Shown in pieces: positions 15,982 through 23,972 of a stretch of 25,400 bases of DNA. The position numbers were made by a program, and so were the translations under genes. The notes beneath the pieces were generated by a model, which made no database searches, was not told where the DNA came from, and worked only from the letters and a program-made list of their open reading frames with translations. Numbering within the stretch: the first letter of the stretch is position 1; each line of letters opens with the position of its first letter. Source of the stretch: an uncultured Bacilli bacterium (GTDB taxonomy: Bacteria > Bacillota_I > Bacilli_A > RF39 > UBA660); the NCBI GenBank assembly GCA_910588025.1, contig CAJUQG010000021.1, forward strand, positions 1-25,400, given 5' to 3'.

Positions 15982-17790
15982 ATGAAAGAAAAAACAAATA
16001 AATCTACTAAAAAAAATGGGACCAAAAAAATTTTATTTAGTCTTTGTTTTCTAACTCTTCTATCAAATAATTCTATGAGAACTTATGCAGTAGAGGAAGA
16101 CGTTGTACTGGAAGTTCTAAATCAAGAAAATTTATATGATATTATTGTTTCCTATCATTTAGAAGAAGACATGACCTACATTTTCTGCCATCAATCTGAC
16201 TTTTTAAAGTATTATCAGGCAACTCTTGAAAATAAAGAAATGACCGAAAGAGACCGGGAAATAGCTCTAAAAGAATTTCCCTTTGTCCACAAATATTTAT
16301 ATTACGATTATTCTTACCAGTTAGAAAAGATTAGAAATCGGAAGATTACCATCGATGATGAAAAATGCCAAAATCGCAAAGCGAAAGGTTTTTTTAAGAG
16401 AGGAACGGATGATATTTACTTAGTAGAAAATGCTACCGATGAAGTAAGACATCACGAAAATATTCATCATCATTTAGATTTTGCTAGTGGAAAAATTTGG
16501 GGCCCTATTGATATAAATGCTATTTCCTTAGTGGAAGCAATAGCTAGTGATATAGGAAGACAACATGGTTCTTTAGATGGTTTTACCACTTCTTATTTTG
16601 AGTTAAACACTTACTTACAAGGTTTACATTACATCTTTGGTAGAGAAACCATTTTAAAAATCATGACCAAACCAGATTGGATTCTCAAGTTATATGAACT
16701 TTATTACAATGTAGGTATGACCGACAAAGAAGTAGAGCGTTGTTTTGCTCATTTAGAAGAGTTACATAGTGGAAAAACAAAAGAAAACCTCGCCCAATTG
16801 AATTATAATGTCAGTATCGATTTAATTGAATTATATGAGAAAAAAACAAACCAAAAATGGTACAATTCTTTAGAAATGAAAACCATTATTTATTGTTTAA
16901 ATCAAAAAGACTTTGCCAAAGACAAAATTAATGAAACAAGAAATCATCATGAAGAATTGCAAGAATTAATGGAACAAAAAGATTTTTTAGCAGGAATTGG
17001 TCTTCCCAAAATTAATGGCAATCTAAGCGTTGTAATTGAAAATCAAAACCGTTCTTGTCCTGGTGAATTTACCATAAAATATGAAACCTTTCGATTATAT
17101 GAAACAGATTCTGATATTATTTATTACACTCTTCAAAACGAGACATTAATATCGCAAAAAAACTATAATTCAGTATGGGAAGCTACCAAAACGCGTTTAA
17201 TAAGTTATCAAATACCTGAAACTTTATGGCAAGTTTATCATACTCATCTATCTTTTTTCTTAAATTATGAAAAATATGTTTTAAATTCTTTAGACTTTAC
17301 TGAAGAAGAACAAAAAAATATAATCAATTACTTTCCTAAATTTATCAATTTACATGCCTTTATTTTTGAACAATGCGAAGAGGGAGTCGATAATTATTTA
17401 TTTTGGGATAGCCTAGAACAAATTACCTCCAAAGAAATGTTTTATCAATTTTTAACCAACGAAGAATGTTTCTATTCATTTTCTAAAATCCGTAATAAAT
17501 TAGCATATGATGGTTTCAATAATTTTGAAGATCAAAACGAAGTAATAAAACATCTTTTCAAATATGATTTATATAAAAGCTTTATCGATAATTTAATAGA
17601 AATAAAACAAATATCTCTTGAGGATGGAATGAAAATAAAATCTGCCTTTTTAGCTTATTATCATAGCAGAGAAGAGCTATGGAATGATAATGTATATGAA
17701 AATGTATTCAATGATTTCCAAGATGTTTATAATTACGAAGATTTCAAACAAAAAATAAGTAGCCAAAAATATAGTTTAAAACTAGAATAA
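15982..17790 (+). CDS. Exported protein with HExxH zinc-peptidase motif
   Basis: A 602-residue protein with a signal peptide: basic residues 1-16, hydrophobic IILFSLCFLTLL region to about 28, and a likely cleavage near TYA-VEE (residues 34-40). The motif HENIH at 158-162, within EVRHHENIHHHLDF, is a classic HExxH zinc site. E185, in SLVEAIASD, is placed as a third ligand in the manner of gluzincins. This is the only recognisable catalytic feature. The C-terminal 400 residues are helical and charged, with several Tyr/Asn-rich stretches and no sortase or cell-wall motif. It is therefore probably a secreted metallopeptidase acting at the cell surface, perhaps on host or peptide substrates, but the family is unnamed to me. 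It has its own strong promoter and a GGGG binding site. Confidence 0.72.
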   Translation: MKEKTNKSTKKNGTKKILFSLCFLTLLSNNSMRTYAVEEDVVLEVLNQENLYDIIVSYHLEEDMTYIFCHQSDFLKYYQATLENKEMTERDREIALKEFPFVHKYLYYDYSYQLEKIRNRKITIDDEKCQNRKAKGFFKRGTDDIYLVENATDEVRHHENIHHHLDFASGKIWGPIDINAISLVEAIASDIGRQHGSLDGFTTSYFELNTYLQGLHYIFGRETILKIMTKPDWILKLYELYYNVGMTDKEVERCFAHLEELHSGKTKENLAQLNYNVSIDLIELYEKKTNQKWYNSLEMKTIIYCLNQKDFAKDKINETRNHHEELQELMEQKDFLAGIGLPKINGNLSVVIENQNRSCPGEFTIKYETFRLYETDSDIIYYTLQNETLISQKNYNSVWEATKTRLISYQIPETLWQVYHTHLSFFLNYEKYVLNSLDFTEEEQKNIINYFPKFINLHAFIFEQCEEGVDNYLFWDSLEQITSKEMFYQFLTNEECFYSFSKIRNKLAYDGFNNFEDQNEVIKHLFKYDLYKSFIDNLIEIKQISLEDGMKIKSAFLAYYHSREELWNDNVYENVFNDFQDVYNYEDFKQKISSQKYSLKLE

Positions 17791-17814
17791 GAAAAAATTA
17801 GAAAAGAAAAATTC

Positions 17815-17843
17815 TTTTCATCAAAACAAACGTATGATAAAAT
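17815..17843 (+). promoter_or_regulatory. Extended -10 promoter of ruvA
   Basis: TTTTCA (17815-17820), 17 bp, then TAAAAT (17838-17843) with TG at 17835-17836. The -35 lies in the right arm of an 8-bp hairpin, GAAAAGAA/TTCTTTTC (17801-17819). That hairpin lacks a T run on this strand, so it is not a clear terminator of the preceding gene. Confidence 0.45.
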
Positions 17844-17858
17844 AGAATAGGTGGTAAA

Positions 17859-18413
17859 ATGTATAACTATATTAAAGGATATGTCAAAATACAAGAAAAC
17901 AATTACATTGTTTTAGAAAATAATAAAATTGGATATCAAATTTATGTAGGAAATCCTTTCAGCTTTAAAACAGAGGAAGAGATTACAGTTTATACGTATT
18001 CTTATATTCGCGAAGATGAATACAGTCTTTATGGCTTTATGAATATGGAAGAACGCAATTTATTTTTAAAACTAATTAATGTAAAAGGCTTAGGTCCTAA
18101 AATGGCTCTTCCTATGCTTGCAACTGGAAGTGTGAGTGGAATTATTGATGCCATTGATCGTGAAAATATTCTATATTTAAAAAAATTTCCCAAAATTGGG
18201 GATAAAGTCGCACGTCAAATTATCTTAGATTTAAAAGGCAAACTTGCTAAGTCCGAATCCACAGTCAATGTAAACAATCATGATGAACTAACAAGCGTCT
18301 TAGAAAGCTTAGGTTACAAATTAGCAGATATTAAAAAGATTATTCCAGAAATATCTTCCGACTCACCAATCGAATCACAAGTGAAAGAAGCATTAAAGCT
18401 TTTGTTAAAGTAA
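17859..18413 (+). CDS. ruvA: Holliday junction helicase subunit RuvA
   Basis: A 184-residue RuvA, the tetramer that binds Holliday junctions and loads RuvB rings for branch migration in recombination repair. The N-terminal OB fold begins MYNYIKGYVKI and includes YTYSYIREDEYSLYGF. Two helix-hairpin-helix motifs follow: VKGLGPKMAL and FPKIGDKVARQIILDLKGKL. A C-terminal domain that contacts RuvB (about 140-184) has SVLESLGYKLADI. The stop overlaps the next start by one base (TAATG). Confidence 0.96.
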   Translation: MYNYIKGYVKIQENNYIVLENNKIGYQIYVGNPFSFKTEEEITVYTYSYIREDEYSLYGFMNMEERNLFLKLINVKGLGPKMALPMLATGSVSGIIDAIDRENILYLKKFPKIGDKVARQIILDLKGKLAKSESTVNVNNHDELTSVLESLGYKLADIKKIIPEISSDSPIESQVKEALKLLLK

Positions 18414-18943
18414 TGAAAATTGGAATTGACATTGATGATACTATTACAGAAACCAAATGGGAAATTTCCAAACAAATTAAAAAGTATCGTCGAAAATATA
18501 AATTAGCTAGGTATAGCGAAACACATCAATTAAGTGAAGAACACTTTAAAAATTTTATGGTTGAGTTTGGAGAAAAAGTATACTTAGGAATGAAAGTAAA
18601 AAAACATGCGACGGAAGTCATTAGATCTTGGAAAGAAAAAGGACATTATATTATTTTAGTTACTGCTCGGTGTGAAGAAGAATGTCCAAATATGAAAGTC
18701 TATACACGAAAATTTTTAAAAGACAATCACATATTGTATGATGCTCTATTATTTGGCTCAAAAAATAAAGGAATGGATACCAAAGAGTTAGGTTTAGACC
18801 TTTTTATCGATGACCGAGAAAGCGTTTTAGATACGATCAAAGGACCTTTTTTAATACGTGTTTTGGAAGATAAGAAAAATTATAGTAAATATAAAAAAGC
18901 CCGTAATTGGAAAGAAATAAAAGAGATAGTCGAAAAATTATAA
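18413..18943 (+). CDS. HAD-superfamily 5' nucleotidase-like protein
   Basis: A 176-residue HAD hydrolase that looks like the NT5C/YqfW group. The catalytic motif I is GIDIDDTIT (D6 as nucleophile, D8 as acid/base). VTARCEE marks motif II, with a lysine in GSKNKG, and FIDDRESV is the motif III aspartate pair. Members dephosphorylate nucleotides or related phosphates; the true substrate is not known here. It is fused by TAATG overlap to ruvA and sits 9 bases before ruvB, so it is made in the RuvAB operon, an unusual neighbour. A role in nucleotide clean-up during repair would be speculation. Confidence 0.82.
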   Translation: MKIGIDIDDTITETKWEISKQIKKYRRKYKLARYSETHQLSEEHFKNFMVEFGEKVYLGMKVKKHATEVIRSWKEKGHYIILVTARCEEECPNMKVYTRKFLKDNHILYDALLFGSKNKGMDTKELGLDLFIDDRESVLDTIKGPFLIRVLEDKKNYSKYKKARNWKEIKEIVEKL

Positions 18944-18952
18944 GGAGGAATT

Positions 18953-19960
18953 ATGGAAAAGGAAAGACTTGTCGATGCCGAAATCATTCATTCAGATACC
19001 ATCGAAGAAAACATTCGTCCTCAAAAATTAGAAGAATATGTTGGTCAAAAAGAAATAACCGAGAATTTAAGTATTTTTATCAAAGCTGCTAAAATGCGAG
19101 AAGAGTCTCTTGACCACGTCTTACTTTACGGTCCCCCAGGGCTTGGAAAAACAACATTAGCTCATATTATTGCCAATGAATTAGGCGTTAACTTAAAGAC
19201 TGCTTCTGGTCCATCTTTAGAAAAAAGTGGTGATTTAGCTGCTGTATTATCCAATTTAGAACCAGGAGATGTCTTATTTATTGATGAAATTCATCGTATG
19301 CCAAAATTTATTGAAGAAATTTTATATCCAGCCATGGAAGACTTTGAATTAGACATAGTCATCAATAATGATGGTCGAAGTAGAAGTATTAAAATAGATT
19401 TACCTCCTTTTACATTAGTGGGAGCCACTACTAGGGCAGGGGATATTTCCAGTCCTTTAAGAGATCGTTTTGGAATTGTGTCTAAATTAAATTACTATTC
19501 AGAAGAAGAACTTTACCAAATCATCAAACGGACTAGTCGGGTTTTAAATATGAATATCGAAGATGATGCCGCAAGAGAAATCAGTAAGCGTTGTCGAAAA
19601 ACGCCACGAATTGCAAATCGTCTATTTAAGCGAGTTCGAGATTTTGCTTTGGTAAAACAGTTAGAAGTCATCGATGAAGAAACAACAAATGATGCGCTAA
19701 AAAAACTAAAAGTAGATCCTCATGGATTGGATGCTATCGATACAGAATATTTAATGGCTTTGATTACTAAATTTAATGGTGGACCAGTAGGAGTAGAAAC
19801 CATTGCTACAAGTATTGGCGAAGAAGTATCTACTATTGAAGATGTTGTAGAACCATTTCTTTTACAAGAAGGTTTTATCAAAAGAACGCCAAGAGGAAGA
19901 GTTGTTACCGAAAAAAGCTATGACCACTTAAAAATTGCTCATAATAATACATTTTTTTAA
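18953..19960 (+). CDS. ruvB: Holliday junction branch migration ATPase RuvB
   Basis: A 335-residue AAA+ motor that drives branch migration with RuvA. Walker A is GPPGLGKTT (60-68), Walker B VLFIDE (107-112), sensor 1 GATTRAG (157-163) and the arginine finger R170 in PLRDRFG. The winged-helix DNA-binding C-terminus ends FIKRTPRGRVVTEKSYDHL. Length and order are typical. The AGGAGG binding site sits 6 bases before the ATG. It ends at the hairpin terminator at 19976-20008. Confidence 0.97.
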   Translation: MEKERLVDAEIIHSDTIEENIRPQKLEEYVGQKEITENLSIFIKAAKMREESLDHVLLYGPPGLGKTTLAHIIANELGVNLKTASGPSLEKSGDLAAVLSNLEPGDVLFIDEIHRMPKFIEEILYPAMEDFELDIVINNDGRSRSIKIDLPPFTLVGATTRAGDISSPLRDRFGIVSKLNYYSEEELYQIIKRTSRVLNMNIEDDAAREISKRCRKTPRIANRLFKRVRDFALVKQLEVIDEETTNDALKKLKVDPHGLDAIDTEYLMALITKFNGGPVGVETIATSIGEEVSTIEDVVEPFLLQEGFIKRTPRGRVVTEKSYDHLKIAHNNTFF

Positions 19961-19975
19961 AAAAATTATGGTTCT

Positions 19976-20008
19976 AAAAAGAAGACAAGAGAAAATTCTT
20001 CTTTTTTT
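19976..20008 (+). terminator. Terminator after ruvB
   Basis: AAAAAGAAGA (19976-19985) and TCTTCTTTTT (19997-20006) form a 10-bp stem around an 11-base loop, with T residues continuing to 20008. Confidence 0.75.
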
Positions 20009-20035
20009 ATGTTTTACTAAAAATAATAATAATAA

Positions 20036-20064
20036 TTGCATTATGTGAAGAAAACAGCTATAAT
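20036..20064 (+). promoter_or_regulatory. Promoter of the 253-aa hypothetical gene
   Basis: TTGCAT (20036-20041), a 17-bp spacer and consensus TATAAT (20059-20064). It fixes the true start downstream of it. Confidence 0.7.
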
Positions 20065-20092
20065 AACACCAATTCTAAAAAGGGTGATTAGT

Positions 20093-20854
20093 ATGATGTG
20101 CAAGTTAATTTCTTCCGATAACAAAATAATTGAAATACCATATTACGAAATGGAGAATACTTGTAAATTCTTAGTAGATGAGTATTTGAATAGTGAAAAT
20201 AAAAAAGAACAATATCAACGAAAGCTAAAGTTTTATAAATTTATAAAGCAATATAAAACTTTTTCACCATATTTTGATTTTGTTCTACTACATATGGGAT
20301 TTACATTGCAAAATCCATTATTTATTTCTGATACCATTCTAAAAGTAAAACAAGATGAAGGTATTAATTATTATTTTGCAGAATATCAAAAAGAAGATTT
20401 GCCTCGTCTTAGTAAAGCACGTTTATCAAATCCGATATTAATGCAAGGAAAAGAAAATAACATCACTAGAATTAAATTAACAAAAAAATATAATAATATA
20501 CCAGAGGGCTTTATCACTAGCGACCTAAATTTATTATCATTAAAAGGATGTTATGATTTGCAGGATTTTTGGGCTTCTCTTTGGCTTCATGAACTTATAA
20601 AAAAAAGAAAAGATGTGTGTGAAGACTACTTACAAAGAAAAGGTAGTGATATGATTTTATATAATCCCGCAGACATGTTATTAGATTATTACCCATGGAT
20701 TCGCTTTTGTTCTTATACTACTGATAATAAGCCAACATATTTAGCATATTATAATGGAAAAAGAAATTCAGAATTACAAAATGAGTTTTTAAAAGAATTG
20801 CAAATTCAAAGAAGATTAACAAAACAAAATATGATAGATATAAGTGAAGAATAG
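20093..20854 (+). CDS. Hypothetical protein between ruvB and queA
   Basis: A 253-residue protein that I do not recognise. It is soluble and rich in Lys, Asn, Tyr and Leu. Conspicuous segments are FKQYKTFSPYFDFVLLHMGF (about 50-70) and a DLQDFWASLWLHEL helix, and near the C-terminus CSYTTDNKPTYLAYYNG. No membrane helix or catalytic motif is visible. The start is set at the ATG at 20093, since AGGGTGAT at 20081-20088 is its binding site and any upstream TTG would lie in the promoter. The gene has its own promoter and terminator, so it is independent of the ruvAB and queA transcripts. Confidence 0.7.
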   Translation: MMCKLISSDNKIIEIPYYEMENTCKFLVDEYLNSENKKEQYQRKLKFYKFIKQYKTFSPYFDFVLLHMGFTLQNPLFISDTILKVKQDEGINYYFAEYQKEDLPRLSKARLSNPILMQGKENNITRIKLTKKYNNIPEGFITSDLNLLSLKGCYDLQDFWASLWLHELIKKRKDVCEDYLQRKGSDMILYNPADMLLDYYPWIRFCSYTTDNKPTYLAYYNGKRNSELQNEFLKELQIQRRLTKQNMIDISEE

Positions 20855-20871
20855 ACAAAATTCTTCTTTTT
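20846..20871 (+). terminator. Terminator overlapping the 253-aa gene stop
   Basis: GAAGAAT (20846-20852) and ATTCTTC (20860-20866) with a 7-base loop and T run to 20871. The stop codon lies in the left arm and loop. Confidence 0.7.
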
Positions 20872-20880
20872 CATTATAAT
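20852..20880 (+). promoter_or_regulatory. queA promoter nested in the preceding terminator
   Basis: TAGACA (20852-20857), a 17-bp spacer and TATAAT (20875-20880). The -35 falls within the loop of the upstream terminator hairpin. Confidence 0.55.
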
Positions 20881-20905
20881 GAAGAAAGCAAAGAAGGAAA
20901 ATATT

Positions 20906-21946
20906 ATGAATTTAGAAGATTTTAATTACGAACTACCAGAGCAATTGATTGCTCAAACACCTCTTAAAACTAGAACAGATTCAAAATTGTTAATTTTAGA
21001 TCGTGAAAGCGGTGAATTAGAACATAAACATTTTAGTGATATTTTAGATTATTTAAAGAAAGATGATGTACTTGTAATAAATGATACAAAAGTAATACCT
21101 GCAAGATTAATTGGTGAAAAAACAGAAACCAAAGCAGTCATAGAGCTATTGCTTTTAAAAGATTTAGGAGAAAATACTTGGAGCTGTTTATCACGTCCTT
21201 TTAAAAGACTAAAAGAGGGAACCATCTTATCATTTGGAAACGGATTATTAAAAGCACAAGTAAGCAAAAAAGAGACAGAGGGAATTGTGGAAGTAAAATT
21301 TATTTATGAAGGAATATTCTTAGAAATTTTAGATCAACTAGGACAAATGCCACTTCCTCCATACATTCATGAACAACTACTAGAAAAAGATCGTTATAAT
21401 ACGGTTTATGCTAAAAATATTGGAAGCGCTGCTGCACCAACTGCTGGACTTCATTTTACAAAAGAACTTTTAGATAAAATAAAAGAAAAAGGAATTATTA
21501 TTACAAACGTGACTCTTCATGTTGGGCTTGGAACATTTCGACCAGTAGAAACAGAAGATATTTTAAAACATCACATGCACAGTGAATATTTTGAATTGAG
21601 TGAAGAAAGTGCAATTATCTTAAATAAAGCGAAAAAAGAGAATCGACGAATTATTGCAGTAGGAACCACTTCTACAAGAGTTTTAGAAACCGTAGCGTTA
21701 AAATATAATGAATTCAAAAAGTGTTCTGGTAATACAGATATTTTTATCTATCCAGGATATAAATTCAAAGCCATTGATTGTTTGATTACTAATTTTCATT
21801 TACCAAAAAGTACTTTAATCATGCTAGTAAGTGCTCTAGCTGGAAGAGAAAATATTTTGCATGCTTATCAAAGTGCAATAGAAAATCATTATCGTTTTTT
21901 CTCATTCGGAGATTCCATGTTTATTAAGACAGAAAAAAAGGACTAA
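20906..21946 (+). CDS. queA: tRNA preQ1(34) S-adenosylmethionine ribosyltransferase-isomerase
   Basis: A 346-residue QueA, which adds the ribosyl group of SAM to preQ1 in tRNA wobble position 34 to make epoxyqueuosine. The family start is DFNYELPEQLIAQTPLKTR. Conserved sections are DDVLVINDTKVIPARLIG, AAPTAGLHFTKELL, LHVGLGTFRPVE, ITNFHLPKSTLIMLVSA and FGDSMFI near the end. The length matches the family. The ATG at 20906 is preferred over an ATG at 20879, which lies in the -10 element; AAGGAAA precedes it. queA downstream of ruvAB is a common Bacillota order. The 3' end overlaps the convergent transglutaminase-like gene by 4 bases. Confidence 0.95.
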   Translation: MNLEDFNYELPEQLIAQTPLKTRTDSKLLILDRESGELEHKHFSDILDYLKKDDVLVINDTKVIPARLIGEKTETKAVIELLLLKDLGENTWSCLSRPFKRLKEGTILSFGNGLLKAQVSKKETEGIVEVKFIYEGIFLEILDQLGQMPLPPYIHEQLLEKDRYNTVYAKNIGSAAAPTAGLHFTKELLDKIKEKGIIITNVTLHVGLGTFRPVETEDILKHHMHSEYFELSEESAIILNKAKKENRRIIAVGTTSTRVLETVALKYNEFKKCSGNTDIFIYPGYKFKAIDCLITNFHLPKSTLIMLVSALAGRENILHAYQSAIENHYRFFSFGDSMFIKTEKKD

Positions 21947-21962
21947 TCAATGTCCTTTTTTT
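21933..21962. terminator. Bidirectional terminator at queA / transglutaminase junction
   Basis: A perfect 11-bp inverted repeat, AAAAAAAGGAC (21933-21943) and GTCCTTTTTTT (21952-21962), with an 8-base loop. It contains the stop codons of both convergent genes and reads as a terminator in each direction. Confidence 0.85.
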
Positions 21963-22920
21963 GCTCTTTAAATTCTAAATAAACGTTTTTCTTAAAACGA
22001 TGTTCTAAAACTTCCACCGTTCCATCATCTGCTTCTTCTAATTCTTCATTATTTACTAAAAAATATTTATGTTGCAAATAATCTTTACCATCTTTACTTA
22101 CAGGGTCATCCCACGTTAAATCCAAATGTAACCATTCCTTATCCAAGTAAACAGCATTCCACACATGTCCTTCATTTTGTTCTTGTAAATCTTCTGGAGT
22201 AGTTGCAATTTTATAATTAGGTAATTGTAATCGAGCAAGAAAAATAGCCATAGCATCGGTATACCCATTACAAGTTGCAAACCCTTCAAACAAAGGACCA
22301 TATGCCAAATAAGAAAGATAGGTAGAATCACCATTTTCATTTCTCGTCACATCATACTTGGTTGTATTAATAAGATAATCGTGCATCGTTTTAATTTGAT
22401 CATACAAAGAATCTGTCGTATCAATTTCTTGCATAATAATTTCTGTCATTTTTTGCTCAATTTGAGCTACTTGTTCATCTGTATACAAATATTCTACTTG
22501 AATGGTTATTTCTCCCGACTCCGATAAAGTTGTTTTAATATTAGAAAAACTATTATATGGATGAACAAAATTATTAATATGAGTAAGCATATTTTGATCT
22601 TGACTAAATTCTTTCATATCAGTAAGACAAGAAGTATATTCACTAGGACAATAAAAAGTAAAATTATTCCATCCTGAATTAACAACAGTAAAGAAAATAT
22701 TTTTTAAATCTCCTTTACTTAATGGAACAAAAGAATCGGTATTTTGAACAAAGATAAAAGAATCTTTTTTGTAATAATCATTCCGTTCTTGATCTACATA
22801 AATCGGATTATTTTCTATAATTGTCGTAAGTTGTGTACTAAGAAAAGAAGCTTTCGATACTAAGTAGATTAAAAAAACACAACATAGAAGAGGAAACACC
22901 ATTTGTTTAATCCACTTCAT
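21943..22920 (-). CDS. Exported transglutaminase-like protein
   Basis: A 325-residue protein with an N-terminal membrane segment (QMVFPLLCCVFLIYLV, about residues 7-22), so probably membrane-anchored or exported. The transglutaminase-like core is at about 165-300. The Cys is in FATCNGYTDAMAIF, the His in EGHVWNAVYL, and the Asp in LDLTWDDP, giving a complete Cys-His-Asp triad. HDYLINTTKYD precedes it as in this family. Bacterial members act as peptidases or crosslinking enzymes at the cell surface; the exact reaction is unknown. The start is placed at the ATG at 22920, not the TTG at 22929. It lies downstream of rpsT on the same strand but behind the rpsT terminator. Confidence 0.82.
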   Translation of the reverse strand: MKWIKQMVFPLLCCVFLIYLVSKASFLSTQLTTIIENNPIYVDQERNDYYKKDSFIFVQNTDSFVPLSKGDLKNIFFTVVNSGWNNFTFYCPSEYTSCLTDMKEFSQDQNMLTHINNFVHPYNSFSNIKTTLSESGEITIQVEYLYTDEQVAQIEQKMTEIIMQEIDTTDSLYDQIKTMHDYLINTTKYDVTRNENGDSTYLSYLAYGPLFEGFATCNGYTDAMAIFLARLQLPNYKIATTPEDLQEQNEGHVWNAVYLDKEWLHLDLTWDDPVSKDGKDYLQHKYFLVNNEELEEADDGTVEVLEHRFKKNVYLEFKEQKKDID

Positions 22921-22956
22921 TTTTATCAACTACTTTCTAAAAAACATTTTAACATT

Positions 22957-22983
22957 AAAAAAAGAAGTAAGCAATCTTACTTC
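22957..22983 (-). terminator. Terminator of rpsT
   Basis: On the minus strand GAAGTAAG and CTTACTTC (arms 22976-22983 and 22964-22971) enclose a 4-base loop and are followed by seven T residues (22957-22963). The stem includes the rpsT stop codon. Confidence 0.85.
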
Positions 22984-23240
22984 ATATCTTTAACTTTTTG
23001 TGATAATCTGCTTTTTTGACGACTAGCAGTATTTTCTTTCATAAGTCCTTTACTAACCGCTTGATCTACATATTTTTGAGTATCAGAAAGTAAGGTAGTA
23101 GCTTTTTCTTTATCATTACTAGCAATAGCTTTATCACAGTCTTTAATCAAATTCTTTACGCGAGCTTTCAATTCATGATTATTATCAGTTTTTTTAGCGA
23201 TAACTTTGATAGCTTTTTTAGAACTTTTAATATTAGCCAT
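22977..23240 (-). CDS. rpsT: 30S ribosomal protein bS20
   Basis: An 87-residue S20, a primary 16S rRNA binding protein of the small subunit. It starts MANIKSSKKAIKV and is a Lys-rich three-helix bundle ending KSRLSQKVKDMK, as in Bacillota. The start has the binding site GGGAGA on the minus strand. It is transcribed from the promoter at 23074-side upstream and stops in a hairpin terminator. It is divergent from the cassette array that follows. Confidence 0.96.
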   Translation of the reverse strand: MANIKSSKKAIKVIAKKTDNNHELKARVKNLIKDCDKAIASNDKEKATTLLSDTQKYVDQAVSKGLMKENTASRQKSRLSQKVKDMK

Positions 23241-23273
23241 AAATATCTCCCTTCTAGACCTAATTCACATACC

Positions 23274-23302
23274 ATTTTAACAGAATTGTATGATTAATGC
23301 AA
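23274..23302 (-). promoter_or_regulatory. Promoter of rpsT
   Basis: On the minus strand TTGCAT (23297-23302) is followed after 17 bp by TAAAAT (23274-23279). This lies 34 bases before the rpsT start codon. Confidence 0.65.
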
Positions 23303-23359
23303 CGAAAAATACCAATTTTTTCTTTCTTTTCAAGGTCGTTTGTATCGTTTCACCTAGCT

Positions 23360-23382
23360 GGAAAAAAGATTATTTTCCTTTT
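23360..23382 (+). terminator. Weak terminator-like hairpin at the head of the cassette array
   Basis: GGAAAA (23360-23365) and TTTTCC (23373-23378) pair around a 7-base loop and are followed by four T. It could block read-in from the left. A TATAAT at 23382-23387 follows without a good -35. Confidence 0.3.
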
Positions 23383-23394
23383 ATAATAAAATAG

Positions 23395-23598
23395 AATTTA
23401 GCAAAATTTAGAGATAATGGCCGTCTTAGATCATTACTAAATTCGTTAGGACAAAAATGGTTTGTCGAGCACTGGAATTCTTGGTTCACTCGTGGTGGAA
23501 GTTCTACAATAGGATTATATGCTGGTAGTTTTGCTGTAAGTCGAAGTCATGGTTACTGGATGGGTTATATTAGTTTTCGCGTCGATATTACTATGTAA
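23395..23598 (+). pseudogene. Cassette 1: lectin-fold module with 5' extension
   Basis: Core 23458-23580. Unlike the others it has 21 extra in-frame codons upstream, after the stop TAG at 23392. They read NLAKFRDNGRLRSLLNSLGQ and should mirror the region before the module in the parent gene. Framework: WFVEHWNSWFTRGG, then GSFAV, ending ISFRVDITM before TAA. There is no start codon, so it is not expressed as it stands. It shares its first 39 bases almost exactly with cassette 3. Confidence 0.7.
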
Positions 23599-23619
23599 AA
23601 AATAAAATGAATTTATTTA

Positions 23620-23757
23620 TGGTTTGTCTCTCATACTCGTCTTTGGTTCCTGCGTGGTGGTGATCTTCCTATTGGTACAGGTGCTTCGGTGTTTGCTTTT
23701 GCAAGATATCATGGGTCAGTTGATACATGGATTAGTTTTCGCGAGTATTTACTATGA
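23620..23757 (+). pseudogene. Cassette 2: silent lectin-fold module
   Basis: Core 23620-23742; WFVSHTRLWFLRGG, VFAFARYHG and ISFR are visible. After SFR one base is missing relative to cassette 1, giving EYLL and TGA. An in-frame TGA lies four codons upstream and no start codon intervenes. Confidence 0.7.
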
Positions 23758-23837
23758 TTTAGATTGTTTTTAAACTTTTTGAAGAAATAAGAAAATGAAA
23801 TCATAGATTTTTTATAAGCAGTCCACTTTGGTTTGTC
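23751..23837 (+). repeat. Spacer A, copy 1
   Basis: Between cassettes 2 and 3. It differs from copy 2 at 23961-24048 by about five changes over some 80 bases. It begins with ACTATGATTTAGATTG and ends AGTCCACTTTGGTTTG at the next cassette. Confidence 0.75.
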
Positions 23838-23972
23838 GAGCACTGGATTTCTTGGTTCATTCGTGGTAACATTTACTTCGCTGGTATAGATAGTGGTGTG
23901 TTTGCTTTTGGTGTTGCGTACGGTAATTCGTATGGTAATGGTAGTTTTCGCAAGTATTTTACTATGATTTAG
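23829..23972 (+). pseudogene. Cassette 3: silent lectin-fold module
   Basis: Core 23829-23951; WFVEHWISWFIRGN, GVFAFGVAYG and GSFR, then KYFTMI and TAG. RGG is RGN here. The tail keeps frame. Spacer A precedes and follows. Confidence 0.7.

Noticed and set aside
18907..19092. A short plus-strand frame across the ruvB start
   Set aside because: It is out of frame with ruvB, which has the AGGAGG site and full family match.
22116..22340. A minus-strand frame inside the transglutaminase-like gene
   Set aside because: It is a shifted-frame shadow; the Cys-His-Asp triad is in the accepted frame.
929..23240. A non-standard genetic code (TGA, CGG or AGG reassigned)
   Set aside because: Trp is always TGG. 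CGG encodes conserved Arg in the Obg GGRGG motif, and AGG encodes the conserved Arg of the RuvB GATTRAG motif.
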